A stretch of 64,000 nt of DNA from Rhodocollybia butyracea (Eukaryota; Basidiomycota; Agaricomycetes; Agaricales; Omphalotaceae). The translations under genes and the position numbers were made by a program. Shown in pieces: positions 52,823-64,000 of the stretch (positions are counted from its first letter, which is position 1; each line of letters begins with the position of its first letter). The notes under the pieces were generated by a model, which saw nothing but the letters and a program-made list of their open reading frames with translations, ran no database searches and had not been told where the DNA came from. The DNA is taken from contig JADNRY010000212.1 of the NCBI GenBank assembly GCA_015501585.1, positions 1 to 64,000 of the forward strand, written 5' to 3'.

Positions 52823-54150
52823 ATGCTTTTCGATGAAGCTGGGATTCTCACTGAGATTGGCAACATATCAAAGTACAGTGTGATTGGAATCGCTGTGATG
52901 TGTGTTGAGTTTGGTATGTTCTCTAAGTTTCCATATACTATTTCCGAAGTATGCTCACTAATATCATAGGTGTCTACATTCCACTTGCTACAGCCGCGTT
53001 GTATATTCTTTGGTAAGTTGCTGCAAGCTCAGTCTAGCCAACTACTAGCCCGGACCTCCTGTTCCGCTTCTTAACCATGCTTGCAGGGGAAAGGGTTTGC
53101 AAAAACCGCCCATCTTAATAATGTTCATCATACAAATCATTCTGGTCCTCAATGCTATCTGGGAAGTTGTACTTGTGGGAGGGATGAGTTTGCTGGATGC
53201 ACTGTTCTATATTTTCATTGATCCACGGCTTGATTTTGAGCAAGGACTGGCAGCTAGATTGGCGGCTGTGGAAGGAGTCCATCGCAAAGGATGGTCCAAA
53301 ATGTTGGGATGGCCCGGGAATATTAATGTTAGTAAATACTAAATTCCTATCCTAGCTTTGCTATTCAGGCTGAAGCAGACTTTATGCACACTTCAAAAAT
53401 TCAGCTTCTGGTTGGCGATAGTGTTGTAGTTTGGCGAGCTTGGGTGCTGTGGGAGCAGCGCCCCGTAGTCCGGTGGATGTTGATAATCCTAGGAATATGC
53501 AATGGAGGTACGATCGACAAGTTGTCACTCTGCAGGATTTGGTTCAAAAGGCTGTACTTCTAGCGCTAAACATTCTAGATAGCCTCTACTCCTCTGGCAT
53601 TGGAGGAGTTCCGATTCCATCTGATAATACACTGCGGCTGTTTATTACGAACCTTTTTCTCTTATTTTCTCTGGCATTAAACATCGCAGCTACCATGCTC
53701 ATTGTATGCAAAGTATGGTAAGCAAGGGACTTCGAAGGCTTTATATCAGCATAATATTGACTTGAAAATAGGCTCTTGGATAGGATACATTCAAAAGCAA
53801 CTGTACAGCCTGAGCATGCCACTGAGCGCTCACCACATGTGAATGTGGTCATATTTTTTAGTGGAGTCAGGAGCTACCTTTTGCATCATACAGGTAATGT
53901 CTGTGGTGGAACCACATTATCCCTATATCTAAGTCTTGACCTAGGCTGGATATTGCGCGTTAAGCTTCATCTCCTCACCTTGCCTGCAAGCAACATCCGC
54001 CATTCTTTCCGATGTATGCTCGATTGCAATGGTAAGCCGCTATATGTACTAATGTAAACATAATCAAAGCCCATTTTACTGATTTAACCAGGGATTTTAT
54101 CCAACGCTGGTGACAATAGTTTCCTATTTGATGCTGCATTATGCTGTAGA
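52823..54150 (+). CDS. Multi-pass membrane protein, Agaricomycete 7TM-like family, unknown function
   Basis: ATG at 52823 opens MLFDEAGILTEIGNISKYSV with a first helix. Successive exons encode VYIPLATAALYIL, then about 53092-53325 (ILIMFIIQIILVLNAIWEVV, then a loop with RKGWSKMLGW), then 53366-53505 with the family block VGDSVVVWRAWVLWEQRPVV and a helix, then 53540-53715 (LFITNLFLLFSLALNIAATM followed by LIVCKVW), then 53770-54030 with more helices. Such proteins (hallmark xVVWRAWVLW) form a large expanded family in Agaricomycetes; a receptor role has not been shown. The join near 53508-53535 would need a 28-nt intron, which is too short, so a frame problem may exist there. A partial decayed copy lies at 50255-50585. 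Confidence 0.6.
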
Positions 54151-54354
54151 TTGATATCCCAACCCATTGAGTGTAATCGTGTTTCGGGTCAGTGTTCAGT
54201 TGAAGGTGTTCACCGTTCACGCCTCCGGGCATTGGCGATGCTCTGGAAGGGAGGGAGTTTGAACGGAGGCAAGATACCCTAGCGAGCGGGTTGAGCACAG
54301 ACAAGGGTATAAATATGGCCTTAGCAGGTTCATCATAGCAGAGAGATATTGTGG

Positions 54355-55400
54355 GTTCTACCTCCAGTCTCAGTAACGAGTCATCATCTGTATTGTACCG
54401 CTCATTTGTTTAAACTACCATCGTACATGCTACTAGGTCCTACCCTGTTTCGACAACGACACTGTAGCCATCCGAGGTGGGCTGCTCAGTGCGCTCGGTG
54501 TCAACTGCGCCTTCGGACTAGGATGGTGACACCACGTACGTGTCCAATTCCTTGATTCTCCCATTGACGGCATGTCGGTAGTATGCAAGTCAGTAACCGA
54601 GTCAGGTTCTGAGTTTTGTTCCAGTATAGACCTGGTCTATGGAGCTAGAAAGAGTGTAAGAGTTCGTGGTGTGGACCATTGCTTTCGTGTTCTCGTGGGC
54701 TGGTTTACTGGCTCGCAATTTAGGCAGTGAGTGATGCCTGTAAAAGGCCAAAGAGGTACGGAGTAATAACGAGGGCTCCATGGGTTTGGATTCGAAATAT
54801 ACTAATCTCGTCGACTTTCACTTCGGAATGACACCGAAGAGAAGTCTCGAAGAATTCTCTTGGTTGGTAGCCCAACACCAACTTCATTCATGCATGTATA
54901 CACGTACTTAACGCTCATGTGGAAACACTACTAGGTGAGATTCATCTATTGATTAACTCCACTGTTGAGCGGCTTTATAGCGTCATTTGAAGGCAGCAGG
55001 CCTAACTTCTTGAGACTCTCGCACAACTCGGACTCGGCGAATTATCCGGCGAATTATGTGTCATATCCTTCGCGTCAGTCAGGCTGAAATTACACTTCTA
55101 CCTGAACAAGTAATCGCAAGAAACCTTATTTTTACGCAAGCCTGACCAGTATGTTACAGAGGTACATTTGGGCGATCGACGCGTTTGGAGTAGAGTCGTT
55201 TACGCTCCCGAGTAATGTTTTCACTTTGAATATCGTACATATATATGCCTGTAAACGTTTAAAAAAGATCTTTGGCTTTACCAAGAATCGCTCTTCCTGT
55301 TTGCACACAATCTCATATCGTTGACCCACCAAGAGGTGTTCCTTATGTAGGAGACCCTGTAGGAGACCTGAGCAGCTCTTGAAGTTTGAACGGGTCATAG
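54355..55400. repeat. Segmental repeat blocks, second copies
   Basis: 54355-54720 matches 51890-52350, and 54950-55400 matches 49850-50255. The order of blocks relative to the hydrophobin and membrane protein genes suggests duplication of a multi-kilobase unit with later rearrangement. Confidence 0.55.
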
Positions 55401-55637
55401 CCTATTTTAATACTCGCTTGCATTTGCCCCGTAGGCCAACAACAAGATAGATGGCGATTTCTGAGACTTCAAGTTGAATCCTGGAGCGTTCGCTTCATCT
55501 CCGAGTATACATACTAAATTTGATCACATTTTCAAATAGTAACACCCAAATAGTCTCTCCACATCAAACTTAAACAACCGAGGGAGTATAAAAGCTGGCC
55601 CAAAGTTTGCAGCACATCCTCAAAGCCTCGTTCAGTT

Positions 55638-56155
55638 ATGCACTTTACACTTGCTTTGGTTGTTGCCTCTCTCTTTACTCTCGCGGCTGCTATCCCGCAT
55701 CCCCCAGGTCCTTCGAGTCCTGGTTTTCCAAGTCCTCCTGATTCCCGCCGTCTCCTCGGTGGTCTCCTCAAGAGCCGGGGTCTACGCGACCTGCTTGATC
55801 TACCTCCCTTCCCCCTCACTCATCACTCAGCGCGCTCCCCCTCCACTGGGTACAGCTGTCCTAACAGCCCCAGCAATTCTCCCCCATTATGCTGTAGTCA
55901 GAGCACCGAGACGCCGAATGGCGAAGAGGGTAACGGTTGCTTTATTCTCGAGCCTAACGAGCCCTGGTATTTTGATGTATTCGTTAAAGCCTTGATTTTC
56001 ATTAATTGTTGGCATCCTAGCTCTACTAACGCCTTGTGCTGCGAGTTCGCGGGTGGTAAGTTGAAGAATCGTATCGTGATATCATGAGTCCGGCTGACTG
56101 GAGCTCTACAGATGATGGCTTGGGCATCGACTGTGACGCCGCTAGTCCGGCTTGA
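55638..56155 (+). CDS. Hydrophobin, eight-cysteine, intact, 135 aa
   Basis: Exons 55638-55966, 56021-56055 and 56112-56155 sum to 408 nt. Signal peptide MHFTLALVVASLFTLAAAIP, a Pro/Ser-rich spacer of about 25 residues, a basic LLKSRGLRDLLDLPPF segment, then the domain: C-x10-CC-x14-C-x8-C-x5-CC-x11-C. The fifth cysteine codon is split by intron 1 (TG|C), exactly as in the other hydrophobin loci here, and intron 2 is phase 1 before the last cysteine (GLGIDCDAASPA). This is the only undamaged hydrophobin frame in the window. It is expected to be secreted and to self-assemble at air-water interfaces. The C5-x5-CC spacing is canonical; the C3-C4 loop is shorter than in typical class I members. 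Confidence 0.82.
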
Positions 56156-57574
56156 GTACCTGTATAGTGCTCCAGCTTTGCTATAACGATCGATATCACG
56201 TCTATTGCAGTACTCTGCCGCCATGACTTCACGAATCGTTGGGAATTACATAGTTATCAGAATTTTGTCTCATGATCTTGAGCTTCGATAGGATAGAAAT
56301 GCATCAAACATGTGAATGGTACCCGAATGCAACTAGTAATAACCACCCATGAAGTTTGTTTTAATTGCTCTCATGGAAGATTCATGAGCGTGTGGCTTGA
56401 AAGAGAGCTCTCCGGAGGACCGAGGTGTTTACATGTGGCACTGAAGCGATTCGTGATTGAGGAGCAGACATCAGACAGTAAGGAGGGCTTGAAGGCCAAA
56501 AGCCTCGGTGATTATTTGGGAGTGTGGGTAGTGTTGGAAAATAACAAACTTCGGTTTGCATCCATTGACCCCCAGCACAGCCAGTAGCGCAGGTTGTACA
56601 CCACCGTTATCTTGATTCATCGGTTGGTATTACACTTCTGCGGCTATCATACTTATTGGATTTACACACAACACGGGTCCAGCTTGCAGTTGTAACGCAT
56701 AAGACGCGTCGCGAGGTCAAGGCCAAGTGGGCACTTTCGGTGGAAAGGTCGGGGCTGTTTTTTTCCCTTCGTACCGGTTAGGCTTGGACTGGCCAAGAAG
56801 ACTGCTTTACTCCTCTCTGTTCGTACACGCATCTTTGTCCGACAGTAATCTCGCGGCATCGGTCTCTACGGTGTTGCAGATTTCAGAACACAGATGAACT
56901 CGTATTGAAGCTATACCTTCCTGGAATATACGAATGTGAGTATCATATGCCGTGGATGGGAAGAACTTTGCGCTTACCACTTACCGTTGGTTAAGGCTGG
57001 ATATTCGAGAATCGGAGGTTTGGATGAGGAAATACTCGCCATAGGCTATTCCTGTAAGTTGAAGTTGGAAGGGTGTGGGTCAATGAGCAGCGGTTGTCAG
57101 TGGGGAGATAGGACTCATGAAGAAGAGGGTACCCGAGGAGGCGGACTGGTCAGAGCGAAAACAGAATATGGCTTGGGCAGGTTCATTGTGACGAAGAGAG
57201 ACACGATTAACGGATCTGGCAGGACAGTGATTCGTTCAGATGCGTTTCCGTTGTGTCGAGTTGAATACAAGTGGAAAATATGCTGGACAACGACCGCAGT
57301 AGCATAAGGCGTGAAAGGAAGCAAAACAAAACAAGCTAGAGGCGGGAAGACAACAACATGGGCTATAACCGTTATATTGATATCAGTGCATCGTTCACAG
57401 GTTGGATTTGGAGGAGGGTCATTCCGGAGAAGCAGTAGCCAAACAATCCTACGTGAGGCGAAATGCCCCAGTTCCTATACGCGTAACCGATTGAGGCAAG
57501 ATAGTCATTCTTCTACACCTCGTCTTCTTAGCACAGATCACAACCGAACAATGGCATCCAGCTTGAAGTTGTAG
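56156..57574. repeat. Intergenic with dispersed repeat, copy 2
   Basis: The segment 56640-57560 matches 62270-63080 and parts of 46150-46960 (CGCTTACCACTTACCGTTGG, TTAAGGC.GGATA, TTCATTGTGACG.A.AGA.ACACGATTA). Plus-strand frames 56312-56587, 56936-57307 and 57311-57574 are not maintained in the other copies and are not called as genes. Confidence 0.5.
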
Positions 57575-59297
57575 TGCGTGAAACCACGGCGGACACATCG
57601 CGAGCCTGAGCAAAACAAAGTCGAAAAGCTGTGTGTAAGGTTCTAGAACACTGCTTTGTAATCTGGATCAGGCCTAATCGGGCCAAGTCACGAGCCTGTT
57701 TTTCAGAATTTCTGTGCTCTCCTCGTTTTCTCCACTTCCTACTTAGTTTACAGGCTATAAAACTGGCCGAGAAGACTGTTCTTATTCTCCAGTTCCTCAC
57801 TGGTCATACACGTATCTTTGTCGGACTGTAATCTCCCAGAAGCACGATCTTGCAGATCCCAGAAAGATGGTGGTTGTGTTGGTCTCTGAGAACCTATTAG
57901 GTCTTGTCGCTTTCGAAAAACACCATCGGATAATTGTCGTCACAGGTGAAGCTCTTTCGAATGATGGAGCTCAGAGAAAACTCTAATTCAATATTCAGAC
58001 GTGGACTAGACTGGAGCTGCAGGGATCGCGATGAGACCGAGTACCTAGGTACCTATCAATGGCTGCTGGTGGGTAAATCGCGTCCGCTGCATGTAATACG
58101 CTGGTTTGAATATTTCTTTTGGAATATACAAATTCGAGTGTTAGGTGCTGCGGATGGGAGGAGCTTTGCCTATATCACTTATCGTTTGTTGGACAGGTAA
58201 ATCTTGAATCGAATTCGAGATGAAGGAAGAAATATTCGACAGGTGACGAGAAGCTCAAAGACTCCTACGGCGATGGTATGTGTCAAATGCGACTTCGGAA
58301 GCACCACGTACATATCCAATCTACAGCATGTTTGTATGCGACTCAGCGTACTACACAACTCCTCACACGTACGTACGAATTATAGCACAATGACCGTCAA
58401 CTTAACCATGTTCTAAGATATGTTCATGTATAAGCGTCACAGGCGATGATTATGACTCGACAAGCCAGGACCATCAGTTTTTCTTTCAAGTGGGAAAAAC
58501 TACAAGAGTTAATGTTCATGTGTCATGGTTCGGATCATTGCTTTCGTGTATTCGTACGCCGGGTTATTGGATTCAAGCAATTTAGAAAGCGTAACGAGGT
58601 TCTGAGTCGGAGTGAAAACGTATGGGATTAATTCCCGAACAAGTACCATTCGAGTACGTTACCCAGACCTATCCATATCCTGTTGCAAAAGCACTGATAC
58701 TTGAACCAGCTGTTAGCGTGTCGTCGTTTATTCGACCCTTGGGAATATTTGGTTCGCGTATTCTCGAGTATTTGCAATATACCGTTTGTGTGTTAAAAGT
58801 TCATCTCTCGACCGCGACTCTCTCAGACTCAACGCGCAACATGATCACTATTAACAAGAGGCTCGCTCATGATACACGAGAGCAAAAATTCAATTCGACA
58901 CGGAAGGACATCCTTCTTGTAATACCACAATTGATGTAAAGAACGATACACTTCCAGTTGGTAAAATTAAAGTAAGCACAATATTTTCGACGACAGCAGA
59001 GAAACTTAGGTGTCTACTAGGACCAGGACATCAGAGCGTTGAATGACCCGAAACAAGCGCATCGAGGCCCTGCGTATTACTTGTGTGAGATTTCAATGGG
59101 TATCGGTCGTTATTCTCTATTCAAATAACAGAGAGATGAATAAATTTATTTCCTATCTTATCAACAAGCGCAACTGGACAAAGACAAGCTCTTAAACAAC
59201 TCTCAACTGTCAACGAAAGAACTTGAAGTTACGACAGGAGGGAGACCAGTACCGCATAGGCTGGTGCTTTCGATAGTAGTGGAAAAGCCCAGAGGAA
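57575..59297. repeat. Segmental repeat block, downstream flank of hydrophobin 3
   Basis: 57575-58290 matches 63070-63780; 58290-59280 matches 60650-61560 (for example CTTGAACCAGCTGTTAGC, TTGGTTCGCG, CGACTCTCT). The second pairing shows that the unit repeat block plus hydrophobin was duplicated in tandem, giving the loci at 59298-60389 and 61569-62115. Confidence 0.6.
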
Positions 59298-60389
59298 CTA
59301 AGCGATGTGCGCAGGAACAAGAGTAGCATCAACGCACTCCGTACCAACAGAGACGCCTACGGAAACTTCAGTCAGTAAAGAAATCCGAAAATCATGAAAG
59401 CATCGTTCAAGTTCACCAATAAATTGACAACACAAAGCTTTGTTTGGAGCATGGCTATGAAGACAACGATGAGGCGGAAGCTCAACAAGTAACAGCAGAA
59501 TGGGATAGCTTACCAGGCAGGGGTAAGAACGTCGCAGGCCAGGTCTTGAACGCTGCCGGGAATTACGAGGCTGTGCGTGCAGCACAGGGGAGCGGTACCA
59601 GGGAACAGATGTAGGTATTGGTGGTATCTTCGTGACGAAGAGACAACGTGGGCAGAATGCCCTTGGGGAGAGCGGGAAGAGCAGGGAAAGCCGGGAAAGC
59701 CGGAAGGCTGGCGGGCAGGGGGAGCGGGGGGAGCGGGGCGGCAAGGGGAGCTTTTCGAGGAAGGAGCCCACCGGGGAGAGGGAGACCAGCTAGAGCAGGG
59801 AGAGCAGGAAGAGCAGGAAAGCAGGGAAAGCCGGGAAGGCTGGCGGGGCAGGGGAGCGGGGGGAGCGGGGCGGCAGGGGATCTTTTCGAGGAAGGAGCCA
59901 CCGGGGAGAGGGAGACCTGCTAGACCAGGAAGAGCAGGGAGAGCAGGGAAAGCAGGGAAAGCCGGGAAGGCTGGTGGGGCAGGGGAGCGGGAGGAGCGGG
60001 GCGGCAGGGGGGCTTTTCGAGGAAGGAGCCCACCGGGGAGAGGGAGACCAGCTAGACCGGGAATACCAGGGAGACCTGGAAGACCTGGAAGACCTGGAGC
60101 ACCTGGGAGACCTGGAGTACCTGGAAGACCTGGCGCTGGGACGGGTGCTGGGCGGGCTTTGGGCGGGTTTTGGGGCAGGGGCGGGAGCTTTTCGGCGACG
60201 GAAATCAGCGAGACCAAGAATTCCAGGGAGACCTGGGAGAGCCGGCTCTGGGGCGGGTGCTGGAGCTGGAGCGGGAGCTTTTCGGGGAAGGAGCCCACCG
60301 ACACCGGGGAGAGGGAAGCCAGGGACGACAGGGATAGCAACCGTAAGAGTAACGAAAGCGGCGGTAATGAAAGCGAGTTTCAACTGCAT
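59298..60389 (-). pseudogene. Hydrophobin with long collagen-like Pro-rich spacer, frame interrupted
   Basis: ATG at 60389 encodes signal peptide MQLKLAFITAAFVTLTVAIP and a KAPAPAPAP spacer. A Gly-Leu-Pro collagen-like run (PGLPGTPGLPGAPGLPG) is in a different frame from about 60180. Three 131-bp repeats (59750-60020) follow, which rotate the frame. The C-terminal hydrophobin cysteines are recognisable: C in TNTYICSLVP, CC in TAPLCCTHSL, C in QDLACDVLTPA, the intron-split fifth Cys, then HAPNKALCCQFI, and after the last intron VGTECVDATLVPAHIA with stop at 59300-59298. The first cysteine and the CC are in different frames. Introns match the intact hydrophobin. At least three frame breaks make a working product unlikely unless the assembly is wrong in this G-rich stretch. 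Confidence 0.65.
59640..60060. repeat. Three tandem 131-bp G/A-rich repeats inside the hydrophobin spacer
   Basis: The phrase CTTTTCGAGGAAGGAGCC starts at 59751, 59882 and 60013, giving two periods of exactly 131 bp. Each unit is followed by a GGAGAGGGAGACC tract, AGCAGG repeats and a GGAGCGGGGCGGCA end. Because 131 is not a multiple of three, each added unit changes frame. Confidence 0.85.
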
Positions 60390-60599
60390 AATGTGCGTTG
60401 TTGAAAGTACTTGAACGACTACGGTTGGTTGTTCGAGTGAGGAAATGAAGCAGATTTTGGACCAGCCTTTATACCCTTTCCGAGCGCTGATAAGTCGCTC
60501 GCTTGTTTTGCGAGAAGCTGTCGATGCTTTTGACTGTCCTTAACATTCAATGCTCTGGTGCATTAAATCCACTGCTGGGTGGCTTTAGTAAGAATCTCC

Positions 60600-61568
60600 G
60601 GTGATGGGAAGGTCAAAGACTCCTACAGAGATGGTACGTGCTAAATGCAACTTCGGTGACACCACGTACACAATCCAATCTACATCATCTTGGTATGCGA
60701 CTCAGCGTACTACACAAGTCGTCACACGTACGTACCAAGCATTCCATAATGACCGTTGGCAATCGAACCATGTTCTGAGATATGTTGTTGTATAGGCGTC
60801 AGAGGCGATGATTATAGCTCGATAAGCCAGGACCGCCAGTTTCTCTTTCAAGTGGTGAAAACTACAAGAGTTCATGCGTCACGATTCTTCGGACCATTGT
60901 TTTTATGTATTCGTAGGCTGGATTATTGAATTCAAGCAATTTAGAAAGTGTAACGGGATTAGATTCCAGAACAAGTATGATTCAAGTACACTATCCAGAT
61001 TTATCTGATACTTGAACCAGCTGTTAGCTTGTCGTCATTTATACGATCCTCGGAAATATTTGGTTCGCGGGTTCTCGAGCATTTGCAGTTTTTTACCGTT
61101 TGTGTGCTAAAGTTCATCTCTCGATCGCGACTCTCTGGGACTCAACACCTAATATGATCACCGAACCAGAGGCTCGCTCATGTTACACGAGAGCAAATTT
61201 TCAACTCAACACAGAAGGTCATTCCATCTTATAATACCGCAGTTGATGCAAAGAACGATCCACTCTCAGTTAGTAAAGAAAAGTAAGCACAATCTTTTCG
61301 GCGACAGCGCAGAGGAACTTAGGTGTATACTTTGTATATCCAGGACATCAGAGAGTTCAGAAACTCGAAACAAGCACACCGATTCCTTGTGAGATTTCAC
61401 TGGGTATCCATTTGAGTAACAATTTTTATTTTCAATTTTATCTACAAGCGCAACGAGACAGAAACAAATACTTTTGAACCCAACTCTCAAAGAAAGAAGT
61501 TGTGACAGTGGGGAGACCAGTACTGCATGAACTAGTGCTTCCGATAGCAGTGGAAAAAACTAAAACAC
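60600..61568. repeat. Segmental repeat block, downstream flank of hydrophobin 4
   Basis: Closely parallels 58240-59290 in order and sequence, from the AAGACTCCTAC.G.GATGGTA start to the end next to the hydrophobin stop. Non-coding. Confidence 0.6.
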
Positions 61569-62115
61569 TCAGTGTCGGCCGGCGCCGAACGAGTAGCGGC
61601 AACGCACGGGGAGAGACCTATAAAACTTCAGTCAGTAAAGAATTCCAAAAATCATAAACGTCCTTCAAGTTCGCCAAAATCACCGTCAATTTGACAACAC
61701 AAAGGCAGGTCTGGAGCATCGCTATGAAGACAACAACGAGGTGGGGGCTCGACAAGTAACAGCAAAATGGGATAGCTTACCGGTATCATCATGGGTACTA
61801 ACGGCACAGTCCTGGCCTGCATCTTCGATGGGAGTTACGACACTGTTGTTGCAGCACACAAGAACGGTAGCAGTGGAACGGGTGGGGGTATCGATGGCCT
61901 GACAAAGAGAGATCTTAGGCAGCGCGGGGATAGGAAGCCTAGGGACAGAGCGAGCAGGGAGAGCAAGACTGGCTGGCAGGGCAGGGCCAGCGGGGGAGCG
62001 GGAGTGGGAGCTTTTCGGCGAAGGAGCCAACCGACGAGAATGAGACCGGGGAGAGGGAGCACAGGGGTGGGGCGGGTGCTGGGGATTTTCGGGGAAGGAT
62101 TCCACTAACACGGAT
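61569..62115 (-). pseudogene. Truncated hydrophobin, no signal peptide
   Basis: Minus-strand cysteine framework remains: C in KISLCQAIDTP, CC in ATVLVCCNNSVV, C in AGQDCAVSTHD, CC in DLPLCCQIDG after an intron, and the last C in SPCVAATRSAPADTE with stop at 61571-61569. The fifth cysteine codon at the intron edge is lost (ACCG| instead of TG|C), shifting the frame. Upstream, the Pro-rich spacer (LPRKSPAPAP-like) ends abruptly at about 62115 and is replaced by sequence of the dispersed repeat family; no signal peptide exon is present. Tandem duplicate of 59298-60389. Confidence 0.65.
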
Positions 62116-64000
62116 GAACACGTTATTGAAGCTTCGTCAAGTGGTGGAGCCCAGAGAGAACTCGAATTCAGAGGATCATCAGACTGGGGCGACAGGTCGA
62201 AGGGCTGCTGCTGGGTGACTGCATGTAACATGTAATACGCTGATTTGAATATATCGTCCTGGAATATACAAATGTGAGTATTAGGTGCCGTGGATGGGAA
62301 CAACCTTGCGCTTACCACTTACCGTTGGTTAAGGCTGGATAATTGGGTTGAAAGCTTCGGGATCACCAGACTCAGACGACAGGTCGAAGGGCTGCTGCTG
62401 GGTGACTGCATGTAATACGCTGGTTTGAATATATCAATACATCAGGTGCCGTGGATGGGAACAACTTCGCGCTTACCACTTACCGTTGGTTAAGGCCGGA
62501 TATAATCGAGAATTATATTTGGGTTGAAGGAAGAAATGCTTCCCGTAGGCGATTCCTGTAGGTTGAAGTTGGAAATGTGTGCGTCAACGAGCAGCTGTTG
62601 TCATTGTAGAGATACTGAGGAGTCATGAAGAATAGAGTACCCAAGGAGGCGGACTGGGTAGAGAGAAAGCAGAATATGGCTTGGGCAGGTTCATTGTGAC
62701 GGAAAGAAACACGATTACCAGATCCAGCAGGAGGGTACTTTGTTCACAGATGCTATTCCGTTATGTCGAGTGGACAAGCGTAAAGCACGTATGACACCGA
62801 AAGATACATGTGAAAAGGAAAAACAAGCTAGAGGCTGGGAGACAACAGCGTGGCTATAACGATATCAGTGTATCGTTCCCAGATTGGATTTAGAGGAGAT
62901 TGGATTTAAAGGAGAGTCATTCCGGAGAAGCAGTATAGTAGCCAAACAATCCTACTACGTCGAGGCGAAATGTCCTAGCTCCCATACGCGTAACTGATTA
63001 AGGAAGAGATAGTAATAATCGGCCAACCTCGTCTTCTTACCACAAATCGCATCCGAACAATGGCATCCAGCTCGAAGTTGTAGTGCGTAACATGTCGCGA
63101 GCCTGTTTGGTGGAAAGTTCTAGAGCGCTGCTTTGTAATCCGGATCAGCCGGGCCAAGTCACGAGCTTGTTTTTCAGATTGTCGCTAGCAGTGTGCTCGT
63201 TTTCTCCACTTCCTACCCTCCCTTTGGCAAGTTTGCCGGCTATAAAACTGGTCGAGAAGACTATTCTTATTCTCCAGCTCCTCTCTAGTCGTATAAGCAT
63301 CTTTCTCGGACTGTAATAATCTCCCAGAAGCACGATCTTGCAGATCTCAGAAAAATGGTGGTTGTGTTGGTCTCTGAAAACCTATTAGATCTTGCCGCTT
63401 TCGAAAAAAACACCAGCGGATAATTGTCGTCGCAGATGAAGCTCTTACAAATGACGGAGCTCAGGAAAAACTCGAATTCAAGATGGGACAACTAGGCTGG
63501 AGCTGCAGGGATTGCAATGACACTGAGTGCTTGCCACGGCGCCGCTGGTGGGTGAATCGCGTTTGCTGCATGTAATACGCCGATTTGAGTATTTCTTTCT
63601 GGAATATACAAATTCGAGTATTAGATGCTGCAAGTGGGATGTCATTTACCGTTAGTAAATCTGGAATCGAATTCGGGTTGAAGGAAGGAATACTCGTCGC
63701 GCGCTCTTCCTGTAGGACGAAGCTGGAGGCGCTTGAATCAACGAGCAATAGTCGGAATTCGATTACCAGGATCTCCGGTGATAACGATGGTAGACTTCTA
63801 GGTTGGTGATATCATGTATACTTTCAGTCTACAGCATGTCAGTATGCATACGGCTTAAAATCGTCACGCGTACGTACCAGGCATTACAGTCAACCGAGCC
63901 ATATTCTGAGATATGTTTCTAAATAGGCGTCACTGGCGATGATTATGGTCGACTCGACAACTAGGATCGCTAGTTTCTCTTTCAAGTGGGGAAAATTCCA
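62116..64000. repeat. Segmental repeats to the window edge
   Basis: 62100-62250 resembles 51350-51500; 62270-62330 and 62390-62510 contain a local duplication (CAGGTCGAAGGGCTGCTGCT twice; GTGCCGTGGATGGGAACAAC twice); 62520-63080 matches 57020-57570; 63090-64000 matches 57590-58500. No gene called. Confidence 0.55.

Noticed and set aside
57311..58200. Several 60-90 codon plus-strand frames in the right-hand repeats
   Set aside because: The homologous blocks at 51.1 and 63.1 kb do not keep these frames, so they are unlikely to be coding.
59577..60404. 275-codon Gly/Arg/Glu-rich plus-strand frame
   Set aside because: It is the antisense of the hydrophobin spacer. Composition (G/A-rich strand) explains the lack of stops, and no splice or homology signal supports it.

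Overview
The window is eukaryotic and fungal. Genes carry many short (about 47-72 nt) GT-AG introns with CTRAC-type branch points. The protein families (basidiomycete-type DUF6534 membrane proteins, eight-cysteine hydrophobins, Plavaka transposase, DUF6532) point to an Agaricomycete; Ceratobasidiaceae/Rhizoctonia-like is a guess. All assignments come from reading the sequence and recognising motifs. No database search was run.

Left third (1-25.5 kb): gene-bearing DNA. The most interesting locus is a pair of secreted, Kex2-type repeat precursor genes (one running off the left edge, one complete at 6676-8141) and a complete UstYa/DUF3328-family gene with two HxxHC motifs (9579-10359). The complete precursor is built from 13 near-identical units, each on its own 45-54 nt exon and separated by introns of about 50 nt. 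Each unit has a Y-D-I-T core behind a KR, RR or QR site; the edge paralog has Y-Y-I-T. Repeat precursor, Tyr-x-Ile core and adjacent UstYa-type oxidase together resemble an ascomycete dikaritin (ustiloxin/phomopsin-type) RiPP cluster, here in a basidiomycete with an unusual one-core-per-exon design. Between the precursors lie an intact GT15 mannosyltransferase gene, which needs a 2-nt micro-exon, and a divergent but full-length actin. Further right are a type II membrane protein of unknown function, an intact/broken pair of small cysteine-rich secreted proteins, two DUF6534-type membrane proteins and an F-box protein.

Middle (25.5-45 kb): repeats and transposons. A gene-poor stretch holds a tandem array of about ten hairpins that share a conserved apical sequence and have different but self-complementary stems. 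It is followed by an inactivated DDE transposase. A probable composite Plavaka (CACTA-like) element of about 12 kb (32.9-44.9 kb) follows, with a decayed transposase, a DUF6532 gene and an accessory gene. The accessory gene is split by a young 1.48-kb LTR element with 152-bp LTRs and a 5-bp target-site duplication that encodes only one ORF.

Right third (45-64 kb): a region built by repeated segmental duplication. It carries four hydrophobin loci with Pro-rich or collagen-like spacers (one clean, two frame-disrupted, one truncated), a 7TM-like membrane protein gene with a decayed copy of its 3' exons, and several copies of non-coding flanking blocks.
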